Source: Citrus sinensis
Lineage: Eukaryota > Streptophyta > Magnoliopsida > Sapindales > Rutaceae
Direction of reading: 5' to 3'
Length of the DNA stretch: 64,000 bases
Assembly: GCF_022201045.2 (NCBI RefSeq)
Contig: NC_068559.1
Coordinates: 25,427,501-25,491,500, forward strand
Below, piece after piece: positions 1-19,807 of this stretch. The position numbers and the translations under genes were made by a program. The first letter of the stretch is position 1. Every line of letters starts with the position of its first letter. The notes below the pieces were generated by a model that saw only the letters and a program-made list of their open reading frames with translations, did not search any database and had not been told where the DNA came from.

Positions 1-8820
<8,820 letters not shown>

Positions 8821-8826
<6 letters not shown>

Positions 8827-9150
8827 GCCAATTAACTGAAATTCTAAGAATCTGAAACTTCTACCACAATGTCGGGTCGCCTGCAAAACTTTCAAATAAC
8901 CAAATTAAAACTACGTTACCCATGCTTAATACGTGAAGGAACAAGTAAAATTTAATTGAAATCCTAACTAATTAGGAAATCATCACAAAACCCTAATTAA
9001 AAAAAAAAAGAGCAAGAATCTTGCTTTGATTCAATGCGGGGCGCATCACGGCGAAATCGAGAACTCTAAAAAGAATTAAGATCGAGAGACTTGCTTATAG
9101 CATACCTGCTGCAGTGTAGAGTGAAAAAGTCACGGGGTAGTGAACGTCGG
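8821..9150 (-). promoter_or_regulatory. 5' UTR of PRP16, split by an intron
   Basis: On the minus strand a leader exon ends with CTGCAGCAG followed by GTATGC, with its last exon base at 9106. The next exon starts at 8880 after TTTTGCAG and runs to 8821, where ATG GAG ends at a GTTAG donor. The transcription start is not resolved; it probably lies between 9107 and about 9200. The sequence to about 9340 is AT-rich with poly-T, and I see no clear TATA box. Confidence 0.6.
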
Positions 9151-9819
9151 AGGGATTCGCTCTCGCTAAACAAGAACTCCGAGATTTTTTTTTTTTAATA
9201 CAGAAATTGAAGAATTGCAAAAAGAAAAGAAAAGAAAAAGGCTGCCGAGTTTAATAATACATATTTTTTAAATTTTTGGACCGTCAACCTAGTTTTACTT
9301 TGGCTCATTAGGCCCTTTATTTGTTGCGGTTAACCGACCTTTGTTTTTTAGGGGTTTTTAATTAAATATGCCTTAAAAGTAGGTATTTAGTTCATGTTTG
9401 AAAATTATTTAAATATATTTTTTTATGTGTTATATTATCTAACATATTCTTAAAAATATATATAAAACACACACAACTCACAACACTCTTTACTTCTCAC
9501 TCTTTTTAAGTCCACATAACAAAAACTCAGGCCACATTTAAAATCACTCACAAACAGCTAATGCATTAAGATTTTTGTTTGCACCTAGGTGTATTATTCA
9601 TCCCATGAATAAGATATTTGAATTTTTTTTATTTTGTGTTATCTATTTAATTTGTTGACATTATATTATTTTTAGGGTTTTGTTTGGTTTGTGATAAACA
9701 CTAAAGCAACTCATATTTTCATTACATTTGCATCATATGACTGTTATTTGATGGATTTTATAACTACATTGGTTAAAACCTAAAGTTGTTGTCAAATTTT
9801 TTTTCTGCACCTGACATAC

Positions 9820-10360
9820 ACGACAGCTGTTGTGTATGTAAGGATTTACACGATTGTAGTCGTGTAAATGTGCAAAAGATTCCAATTATTATGACACCTT
9901 ATCATCCTATTGGTGTAAAAAATATATTTTTTTCACTATATATATCATTTTATTATTACTGGACTATAGTCGTGTGTGTTAATAAGTTACACGACTATTA
10001 TTGTGTACGTATAAACTTACATACTGTAATTGTGTATATATGTAAAATGTTTCAATTGTTATGAGATCCTAACATTTTTTTAAGAAGAAATATGTCCTCT
10101 GATTATTTACTAAGTTATGTATTTTTGCAACTTACACGACTTCTGCCATGTATGTATGAATTTACACGACAATAATTGTGCAAGTTTGAAAGATATAATA
10201 GATATTATGACACCTAGCATTCTGTTAGTACAAATATTACAGTTTTTTTTACTAAATATATTATATGACTGTTTACATAACTATAGTTGTGTATTTTAAC
10301 AAGTTACACAACTATTGTCGAGTAAACTAGCAATTACACGACGTCAGTCGTGTAAACAAG
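9820..10360. repeat. Scattered degenerate ACACGAC...GTCGTGT palindromes
   Basis: Variants of TTACACGACtnnAGTCGTGTAA occur near 9845, 9962, 9990, 10130, 10165, 10305 and 10335, separated by unrelated AT-rich sequence. The clearest is ACACGACGTCAGTCGTGTAA near 10335. They share the core of the denser array at 10.86-11.30 kb, so one repeat family seems to be spread over 1.5 kb. Confidence 0.7.
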
Positions 10361-10445
10361 CAGACATATCCACACTTCATTATATACATTGTTTGATTTT
10401 ATTTTTGTATTTATTGTATAATCAATTATTGTATTATTACAAGAA

Positions 10446-10622
10446 ATGACTTCAATACGTGTGCCTATTATGTTTTGTGGTGAATGGATTGAGCAAAACG
10501 GCCATTATAGATTTAATGGTACGGAGGCGAGAGGGATCATGGTGCCTCGTTCTACAACGTATGTTGTTTTAGGCCTGGTGATATCAGATAAGATTGGGTT
10601 GAAGATGCAAAAAAAATTATGA
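10446..10622 (+). pseudogene. Fragment of a Mutator-like transposase/Ulp1 gene N-terminus
   Basis: A 58-codon open frame begins MTSIRVPIMFCGEWI and contains HYRFNGTEARGIMVP followed by TYVVL. The pattern of VPI.F.GEW, then a Y.F.G repeat, then GI.V followed by T..L, matches the short N-terminal (PB1-like) domain typical of plant MULE proteins. After the stop at 10620-10622 a shifted frame reads QTISIVLRLIYDSNKYW, which looks like the continuation, so the gene is frameshifted. No zinc-finger or DDE transposase core is visible downstream, where the palindromic repeat array begins. The assignment rests on family resemblance only. Confidence 0.45.
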
Positions 10623-10839
10623 TGATTGTCAAACAATTTCTATTGTATTACGACTTATTTACGATTCGAATAAGTATTGGATTTATGTTGTGTGATAGGC
10701 AACCAAACTACAATTAGTTTCATTTATTTGAAGTTTGATATGTTAAAGTCTATATTGATTGTGTCATCAATATAATGAATGTTTTAGGTGATTTTTTTAT
10801 TTTGTGTTCATATACCTGAGTACAATTGTGTATTATGGT

Positions 10840-11300
10840 TGTTACAGAACTAGTCATGTTTATTTGCAAATACCCAACTGCAGTCGTGTATCTGTGCAAA
10901 TACCCGACTGCAGTCGGGTATTTTCTTACAGAGAGCTAGTCATGTTTATTTGCAAATACTCAACTGCAGTCGTGTATTTTCTTACAGAGAGCTAGTCATG
11001 TTTATTTGTAAATACTCGACTACAGTCGAGTATTTTCTTACAGATAGCTGATCATGTATAATTTCAAATACTCGACTGCAATCGTGTATCTATACAATAC
11101 CCGACTGTAGTCGAGTACTTTCTTACAGAGAGCTGGTCATGTATAATTGCAAATACTCGACTGCGGTCGTGTATCTGTGAAAATACCTGACTGTAGTCGT
11201 GTATTTTATTACAGAGAGCTGGTCATGTATATTTGTAAATACTCGACTGTAGTCGTGTATCTGTGCAAATACCCAACTGCAGTCGTGTATTTTCTCACAA
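10840..11300. repeat. Minisatellite of CGACTGCAGTCG-like palindromes
   Basis: About ten copies of a near-perfect palindrome (CGACTGCAGTCG and variants, usually followed by TGTAT) lie in 430 bp, near 10873, 10901, 10964, 11016, 11069, 11101, 11157, 11188, 11244 and 11274. Longer units begin TTACAGAGAGCTAGTCATGT (near 10843, 10923, 10980, 11038, 11122 and 11208). Unit length alternates between about 55 and 85 bp, depending on whether a second short TCTGTGCAAATACC spacer plus palindrome is present. The array is bounded by non-repeated sequence on both sides. Confidence 0.9.
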
Positions 11301-11528
11301 AGTATTCCCTGAGCATAAATGACAATCTTGTTATATCACATAGATTGTACAAACTATCTTCTCTATCATTAATATAATTAACAAAGAAATAAAACATATT
11401 AATGATGTCAAGTTATCTTTAATGACATCAAATATCAACAACATCCTCATTATAACTATTACATCTCATGGTCCAAAAAATGACACATCAACAAAGTTTT
11501 TAAGGGTAGTACACTATAAAATTTTTTT

Positions 11529-11922
11529 TCATGACCTATGCTCAAATAATTTGACAGCCAAGACTTTTCGAAATTGTGTAACATGATCTTGTTGGCAATA
11601 TGAATTGACATCAAGTCCATGGGCTAGGACCTCCAAGTACCACAACAAAAATGCTCCACAATCACCACTAAAAAAATTCATATAAATCAATTGTTAAAAA
11701 TCATCATTCTTGTTATTATGTTCAAAACAAATTATATGTATAGTATATACCCTGATTTTTGTTGCGGGATGTCACGCACTTGCACGATGGGCCAAGGAAT
11801 TTTCGATATAACCTCAGTAGAGTCTGGATGTCACGCATACACAAGTTTGAGTAACTTATAGTGACACGAAGCCGCATACTAGATAACAGTTTACAATTAT
11901 AGTTCCAAACAATAAACCACAA
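11529..11922 (-). pseudogene. Ulp1-like (C48) SUMO-protease domain fragment of a MULE
   Basis: The final exon (11529-11667, minus) reads GDCGAFLLWYLEVLAHGL and ends in a TGA stop at 11529-11531. GDCG is the catalytic-cysteine motif of C48/Ulp1 peptidases and the following helix fits the family. An upstream exon (about 11751-11922) reads CKLLSSMRLRVTISYSN and IQTLLRLYRKFLGPSC, matching the YDS..., strand and helix segment that precedes the Cys motif. The splice phase between the two exons does not close as I read them, and the His/Asp part is not found, so this is treated as a relic. It runs opposite to the fragment at 10446. Confidence 0.6.
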
Positions 11923-12899
11923 ATTTCCACATTATTGCAGTTGAAACAGTTGGCCATTTTGTAACCAATCATTACTTTATTCAATTGACTCAATCATATG
12001 GTACTAAATCACATGTATTGAAAATTAAAAATAACAAAACTTGTGTCAAATTAAATTGCTGAATAAGAAAAACATAAAGACAAGAAATTTATAATTCTTG
12101 CAGTAATCAAATGGCCTCGCAATTCTACACAAACTCTCCATCTATCACTAATCCCCTTGCCTCTTGAGCAATTATTAATGAAAAACTAAATTTATCCACC
12201 CACTATTTCCACTTCTAAGTAAATATAATGTCAATAGTCCAAAATTAAATTATCTCGTACAAGTTTCCTAAATAACATCGTTCAGTTGTTGAAAATAAGA
12301 AATAAGATATATGTAATACAGGTTTTTTTTCATTAAAACTGTAACCCATATCTCCACATAAGCACAACTCCAATACTTGAGATTTTGTACCAAATTTTCA
12401 GGTTATTCAAGATAGATTCTAATGTTACTAACAAATCACACAAATTAGCAAAGCATATATTCGATAAAATCATACTCAACAAGGTGTAACAGTCAAATTT
12501 TGAGTGGTAAATCACCTTTCATTCGCCCAATTTCAATTCAAGGCAACAAATTTATGGGCTAGAACAAAGGGCAACAAAGGCGTGAAGTAACAACAGCAAA
12601 GCATCATTGGCGTTAACCTCATCTAATGGCGCTTCAGAGGGACTGCAATTGAGCCTGGCAAACAACTCTTCACTCTTTTTTGCTTGCTTGGATTGGATTC
12701 AATCTTGAGGAAGGTTTAAATTTGGCAAAAATGGGTGTTGTGTGCGCAGGTCATGAGAGAGAATTAGGGATTGTGTTTTGTGACTGATTGTGTAGGGTAA
12801 TTTAGATGATTTAGGTTTTTAATTAGGACAATTTCGTAACTGCACATTAAAAAAAGTATATACGAGAAATTTTAGAGTATGAGAGTGTTTTTAGATAAA

Positions 12900-13819
12900 T
12901 ACCATTTTTTTTTGGGTATGCCACGGACAAATCCCCGTGTCTTTTAAACAATGATTCTTTCTTCTTTTTTTTTTTACTTTTACCTTAAAAAATAGAGTTG
13001 TGAGTAAAGTTTCGAGTTTAATTATAAAATGATATTTAATTCGAGTAAAATATTAAAATAACATATTAATTTAAATCAATAAAGTTGTCTATTTTAAAAT
13101 ATCTCAAATTACATTTAAATAAAAAGATTCATTCAAATAACACGACGTACATATATGAAATAAATTATTCAACAATCGAAAAAATTATTATTCAATTAAT
13201 AAATATTACATTATTTAAGATTAGAAGAAAAGATACGTTACAGTATTTTACTCATGGAGGATGGTAACCAGTAAGTAGTAACTTATGCACGAGGAAATGG
13301 TAGTTTTGGGATTGCCGGTGCGGTGTATACAAATATCGCAACATTATATCTTTGCGATATTTTCTTATTGGGTGTACTTAGAAATAGGGCTCTTTAGGTA
13401 ACAGCAGGGCCATCTAGCATCACCCGCGAGTTGATCGTTTTGGGCTCGCAAACTTAAAGTCAATTCCATTGGATTGAACAAATGTATGGTAAAATGGATG
13501 GTCAATCGAAGTTGCTAATAACAAATTACCATTTTATTACAAGCGCATCCTAAAATAAAAAAATTGGATAAAATTTTTAAATTACAAATATGAATACCTA
13601 CATACTTTAAAACATGAATGCTCCCGTGATTCTACGAAAAATTGCTAAAATTTTCAGCAAAACCTAGGGACATTTTGAAATATGTTGGAATCAAAATTTC
13701 ATCTAATATCGCAGATTTCTTGATAGACCGTGAAATGGATGTCAAGCCATTGCATGGTTAACTGAAGAAAATTTCAGCTCCTTGCATGATTAAGTAGCAG
13801 GAAATAAAACCAATATCTG
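12900..13819. other. AT-rich spacer between MULE relic and receptor kinase
   Basis: No gene is supported here. There is a small inverted repeat (ATATCGCAA near 13331 with TTGCGATAT near 13350) and AT-rich sequence. The minus-strand 3' UTR of the receptor kinase probably occupies the part next to 13819. Confidence 0.5.
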
Positions 13820-16800
13820 CTATGTGCCAATCCTCTCAAGATTTTCTGATACATTTTTCATTCTTGGCCTAACCTCAGGGTCTGCCTCAGTGCAAGCAAG
13901 GGCCAAATGAAAAACTGCTATTACTTCTTTTTTGGCGTGCACTTCTTGCAGCAACATTGCATCCACCATATCTGATAATGGATTTTCCTCTTCAAAACCT
14001 TTCTTCACCCACCTAACGAGGTCTGGAACTTCGATGGAAGTTGACGTTGTTGGTGAAAGCTCAGGAGATTTTCCTGTAAGCAACTCAAGCAGCACAACTC
14101 CAAATGAATAGACATCCCATTTCTGCATCGGGCGATTACCGGGGACTCGAGCCTCTGGTGCTCGGTAGTTGTTGGTTTTTTCAGTTTGGACTGGCTTCAT
14201 GTATGGAAGGGCACCGCCCATGAAGCCACCGGAAGAGGATGGGTTATTGCCAGTAATGTTAATGAGTCTACTGAGGCCAAAATCAGATATGTAAGGCTGG
14301 AAGTCATTGTCGAGGAGGATGTTAGATGGTTTGATGTCTCCATGGACAAATTTTCTCGGACTGCATTCGTGGAGATAGGCCAATCCCCGGGCCGTGCCCT
14401 TAGCGATTCTAAGCCTTGTTGACCATGAGAGGCTTGTTGATGGCTGACCATTTCTTCCTGTAGAATTAATCTCTTTTAAGATCAGGAATAGATACAGATT
14501 GTTGTGGGTACTTACATTGTAAAAAATATTAACTTAAAGTTCGTAGTAGGAAATTGCTGAAGAGCTAGCATGTCATAATTGATCGCGTTGAATGAATTTT
14601 CTAATTGAAACTTGTAACTGAATACTCTGATGAGTGGGGGACACAAGCAGTACTTCCCAAGGGAAGTAACTAAGAAAGTCTCCATTTGAAAAGGAAAAAC
14701 TTGAAAAGAATGCCTATCTTTTTTGCTTAAAGTTTCTAAAAAGTTTAAAGAGAAAAAACAACCGAGGAAGGAACCATCAGAAAGCTGCTTCAACAGTTTC
14801 CAAATTTAGGTGTGCCATCCTGTAATATATATATATAATATAAATAATATGGGAAAGTGTAAATTAACCTTAGTCTGGAACCAAGAGGTTGGAACGTGGG
14901 GCCGGGGCCATTAATTGAGTGAAGGCTCAACCAAAAAAGCAAGGAAAATTGAGAATCATGACCCATTACCCTGTGACAGAGGAGATCTGGAAATGCAGCA
15001 GCCCTGCAGTAACTGCCTCTCTCTGTCAACTCTTCATGAATACACTTGTTTAGCAGTTTGGGTAGCCAGCCAAAAGGCCAATAATGAGGAACCTATTTAT
15101 CATTCGCTAGATCTCTCATTTACAAGTAACAGAGCAACCAATCCTACAAAATTTTCCTTAACTATGCATGTACCATTATCATATTCAATTATTTCTAGTT
15201 AAGTCACCAGGGGCAGCGATTCTGCTATAGACTTCATCAAAAGTCAAGATCATAGGTTAAAAGAGAAAATTGCATTGCCGGCATATTGAAAGCTTCAGAT
15301 TACTGGCAAAGGATTTCCCATAAATGCTAATGCGAGGGTAAAAGATTGGGCAATTCTAGGGTACAATAATAAAGGAATGGCCATGTCCTACTCCATGTTT
15401 AATGGGTTATGATGGGTGGGCATCTTAAATGATAACAGCTACCGCACATGGACCATTTGACGCAATATCATCATTCTGTAAGCCACGTGGACCAATCAGG
15501 GCTCAACTCTGCAACTTGATCCCGCAACATCACTCATATATCACTCATACTAAAACACGGAAGATCACAACTTTCCAATGCACACATACATCAATTGCAT
15601 GCCTAGATTGACGCTCACAACAAATTGCCGAGCTAATGTAAGACCAACCTCAAATTTAGAAACTAAAAGGTAAAAGTTCAGAATCTGACAAAAAAAACTG
15701 AAAGAAATAGAGAACTGACCTCGAAGAGCATTAGCCAAGTTGCCATTAGAAATGAAGTCACTAATGAGAAGCTTCTCGTCCGGAGCCCAATAATAAGCCC
15801 TCAATTTGACGATATTCGGATGCTTAACTTTAGCAATGGCCTGAACTTCAGTAACAAACTCCCGATGCCTCTGCTCTCCGCCTTCGCCGAGCCGCCGCAC
15901 GGCCACCGGAATGCCATTACCAAGCACAACTTTATACACAATCCCCAGCCCACTTTTGCCCAACACATAAGCAGAAGCTCGAAGCAGCTCATCAAGCTCA
16001 AACGTGAACCCTTTATCAATTGCCACCAGCTCTCCTTCCCCCTTGCCGCTCTCTGCTTTCTCTTGACCCTCAACTTCAGAATCTTCATTTCGAAAGCCGT
16101 TGACGCAAACGCAAGGGCAGAAGTTGCCATTTTCATTTCCACCAAATTTGCTCTTCACAGTGCAGCTGCAGCCGCCATTTGAATCTTTCTTTTTCCAGTA
16201 AACATAAACAATCACTAAACCAATAACCGCAACAGCAGCCGCATCAGCTGCTGATATTAAAACTATCAAACCGGGACCCAAGCCTTTCTTCTTACTCTTA
16301 TCAGAATCCGGAGATGGATTCTGAGTCTCTTGCTGACTCTCTGTTGAATCTTTGCAAGATTTTTGTAAAGGAAACCCACATAACAACGGGTTACTAAGAA
16401 AAGCCGTCGGCCCTTGGTTAGCAAACGACCCTGTTTGAGGAATTTCCCCGCTTAAATTGTTGCCCCTCAAATCAAAACTCACCGTTACAGGCAAATTCCC
16501 GAGAGATTTCGGAATTTTTCCCGATAGATGATTGTAAGACAAGTTCAGAGTAGCCGATAAAGACTGGAGCTCGCCGAGATCATTCGGTATCGGCCCTTTG
16601 AAATCATTAGCAGAAAGATCAAGCTGCACTAAATTCTCCAGCTCAGGCCAAATCCCAGCAGGAATTTGCCCGCTGAACTTGTTCGTAGCAAGTATCAATC
16701 TCTGCAACTGCTTGCAATTCTTTAAGCCATCAGGAAGCAAACCCGAAAAGGAGTTGTTAGAAAGATCGAGGTTTTGCAATCTGGGGAGGTTACAGACGGA

Positions 16801-17205
16801 AGGAGGAAGCGAACCGGAGAGATTGTTACCGTAGAGAAAGATACTGTGAAGTGAAGTGGCATTGAATAGCTGATCAGGGAGCGATCCAAACAAGTTATTG
16901 TTGTGAAGGTTGAGCCTTCGGAGGTAGATTAAAGAGCCGAGCTCGGAAGGAATATACCCGCGAACATTCTTCCCGGAGATGGCGACTCCGACCACACGGG
17001 GGTCCGGGAATCCGGTTATGTTCATGCAGGAAATGCCGGACCAGCGGCAGGGCGTGGGGTCGTTCTCGTTCCAGTCAGCGAAAACTGAAGTATCAGTTTG
17101 ATCGATGGCTGATTTTAGTGAGAGCAGAGTGAGGCCATCGGGTGAAAGAGCGAAACACAAGTGAAGAAAATATAAAAAGAATGGAAAGAAGAAACTGTTT
17201 TTCAT
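13820..17205 (-). CDS. LRR receptor-like kinase, ZAR1-type (LRR-III-like), two exons
   Basis: Exon 1 is 15720-17205 and exon 2 is 13820-14457; the phase-1 GTCAGT donor joins a CAG acceptor. The protein is 707 residues. A signal peptide covers about residues 1-20 and an LRRNT cap about 21-63, with a W...C motif. About seven leucine-rich repeats follow to about 260, then one transmembrane helix at about 311-336 with a KKK stop. A Cys-rich juxtamembrane loop and a kinase domain (about 410-700) follow. The glycine loop is GKSGLGIVYK. The catalytic loop is HGDIKPSN, so it is a non-RD kinase, followed by DFG and APE. The usual VAIK lysine is Arg (VAVRRL, about residue 437), as in ZAR1-like relatives. 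It is a plasma-membrane receptor with unknown ligand. ZAR1 acts in zygote division in Arabidopsis, but orthology is not shown here. Confidence 0.93.
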
Positions 17206-19807
17206 TTGCGGATTTGGTTTTGTTTGCTGTAGAAAAGAAAAAAAGAAAAGAAATGAAATGAAATGGGAAATAGGGGGCGGAGTGTGTGTTTAAGTAATAT
17301 TTACAGAGAAGAGAGGAGAGGGTGGTGGTTGGCGGGAGGGGGGAGGAATTTATGAGAAAGAGACTTGAGAAAGACGAGATTTTGATTGGGGAGTGGGGTC
17401 CATTCCCGCCCAAAAGAGAGAGATCAGAGGTGGGGAGAGAGAGGAGGCTTTTTGCCTTTTAGTTTTAGTTTTCAGTAGTTTGGGCTTTGCCTCAGAAAAG
17501 GGGGAGTAGAAGAAAAGCAATAACAAAGTGCTTTTCTGTGTTGCCTTCATGCGTGATGTTGATGTCTGAATGTCGTATGCTCTGTCCTGTTTTTCATCTT
17601 TTCTTCTTTAATCTGCTTCAGGAGCCTAACCATGAATTTTATCATATGTTGGAGTTTTCTCCCTTTGTTTTTTTCTCTGTCAGTAATAATTTAGTTTAGT
17701 GGGTGAATTTATAGATTAACGCACGGTGTTGTCTGGTCTGATTAATTCATGGCTACAATTTTACATATGAAAATGTTCTAAAATTCATGTGCAATTTTGC
17801 TCTTGTTTGGCTTGTTCTCAAGTGAGATTGTTTTTTTTTTTTTTAAATAACCTCAAATTATAGTTAAATGTCAATTCACATTTTCTGTAGTTGACAGCTT
17901 TTCTTAGCTTTTTATAATTTTTATGATGGAAGACTGCCAACTAAAAATTATGCAGAATTTTGCTGAACAAAGCTTAGGCAATCCCCATGGATCGACTGAT
18001 ATTCAAATTTTTTTTTTTTTTTTTGGGGTGGGGGGGTGTTGTAATCACCACGATCAAATGAAAATGAAATATAGTATTATTGGGACCTCTCTGTACGGTC
18101 GATACTCACACGAAAACCATTTTGTTCTGTCAATATTACCACATGTATGATCATTAACATAGTATAAGTCTTGACGTTTCATGTCAACAGTTACTATGTA
18201 ATCAACCTAACATCACATATCGTCAACTATACGTTTCTTAATCAGTGTCAATATCGGGCCCTCCCGAAAGAGGAATTTTCAGAGCAATACTACTAGTAAT
18301 ACGGTAGAGTTTCCTATCAGTAATTCATTATTATTTATTAATAATTATCCTCGATGATTCAATGAAGGTAGGCAATAGTTTTGATGCCCTTTTGCTTAAT
18401 TCTTACACTTGATAAAATGTTGAAACTCATATATTGTTAATTATGTTCCCACTTCGACGTATCATTGATACTAAATTTGTGCGCTCTGTTAATTTCCAGC
18501 AGAGACAATGAGTTCTTCATCGTCGTCCTTGATTATTTTACAATTGATTTCAAAACACAACTAATGATATTCTTTTAGTGGAATTGTTAATGATGCTTTT
18601 ATGTCTACTTTTCCCATCATGAAAACATGCTTAGAAGCAACCGAAAGTATAAGAGTTTAGAGAGAGAAAGCTTTCTTGATTCCAGTCTGTATTATTGTTT
18701 GCTTGCTTACTTGTGTTTACTCCCCTTTTTCTCTTTTAATAAAAGCAGTTGAAAATCAGGAATATACACTGTGCTAATCACTTGTATATGAGAGCACAAT
18801 TCTTATTATTGTTATTATTATTATTAACACATGGCAAGTTGTAATGACTAGCAAGCATCTCAAATATCCACGAAAATCATTCCACCACAAAAGATACAGG
18901 CCAAAATTCATATAGGCCATTACCGTGATGGCTTCATTCTTCGCTCCTAAAAGGATACATATTATTATTATTATAAAAGTTCTTTCCAAGGCAACACTCC
19001 TAAGCCTAAAAGAATGGGAAGAAGTTGGCAGCAGAAAAGAATCCTTTGCTTTGCAACCAAGGGAATAGGCGCACGGATTGGATTTTTCTAACCATAATAT
19101 TATACTCTGGTTATTCAACTTGGTCTTTTGAGGAATATGGGTCCCATTTACCACAATTCTCAAATCATTTTAAGGAAAGGATAGATCCTAATGAGCTACT
19201 GTAGCATATGGCAGTGTTAGCCGATCAGTGCTCCAATCTCTAAGTTCAGTTTCCCACTTTCGTTTTCTAACTTATCCCTTTTTTCTAAGGTGAAAGACTG
19301 TCATTAAATATTATGCCAAAAGATGATGGGTCTCTTTAACATATATATCTTATCTAAAACAAGTAGCTTTGTTTGTGACATGGTGGATGCCCTGTCCCTG
19401 TTTGGCGTGACCTCACCACTCTCTTGGAGTTACAGTAACCCCCCTGTACCCACTCTCAAATCCCAGGGGATCAAGTCTTTACGACCACGTACATCACACG
19501 TAATTTAAGTGCAAATATGTTAATCTAAATGCATTCTGTGTGAAGATTATGCAATCGCAATCTCAGGAACTAAATTACTATAACAAAATGCTTAATAGAA
19601 AATAGAACTGTACTTGTCATAATGAAAATACCAAAAGAAAATGCAGGGTTCTTAAAGCATCAACTTAACTAGGTTGAATTCACAAGTCATCGCCGGGATC
19701 AACCCAAGGTACATTGACAAAGTTCAGAAGCAAATCCGTAAAGTCCTCCACTGGATCTGTGAATATGAGGAATATCTCAAACCTGGTCCAAATTGAGCAA
19801 GACTCAA
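17206..19807. other. Upstream region of the receptor kinase and spacer
   Basis: 17206-17560 is the purine/pyrimidine-biased leader and promoter of the minus-strand receptor kinase. A T16-G run lies near 18009-18038. ATT microsatellite tracts lie near 18810 and 18960. The open frames in this stretch have no family resemblance and no splice context. The part next to 19807 is likely the PBE1 3' UTR. Confidence 0.5.

Larger units (their letters stand above)
9376..12900. mobile_element. Decayed Mutator-like element (Ulp1-carrying type), limits tentative
   Basis: This stretch holds a plus-strand fragment resembling the N-terminus of MULE-type proteins (10446-10622), a minus-strand Ulp1 peptidase fragment (11529-11922) and dense palindromic repeats. 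Mutator-like elements that carry an Ulp1-like domain are an established plant class (Kaonashi-type). GGTATTTA near 9378 has an inverted partner, TAAATACC, near 12891. Both are followed inward by loosely similar AT-rich sequence with a TTTTTTAATGTG-like block, so they are candidate terminal inverted repeats. I could not find a convincing target-site duplication. No intact transposase is present. Confidence 0.5.

Noticed and set aside
10840..11300. CRISPR-like array
   Set aside because: The spacers are themselves repeated, the unit length varies and the DNA is plant nuclear.
10804..11377. Open frames across the palindromic array, with repeated CKYSTAVVYL-like peptides
   Set aside because: They are translations of the minisatellite and carry no domain or splice context.
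15429..15611. Small plus-strand open frame within the receptor kinase intron
   Set aside because: Antisense to an intron, short, and without family resemblance.
17990..18045. T16-G7 run as a regulatory site
   Set aside because: A simple homopolymer junction with no gene context; more likely slippage.
18774..19163. 129-residue minus-strand open frame
   Set aside because: It includes translated ATT microsatellites and has no recognisable domain.
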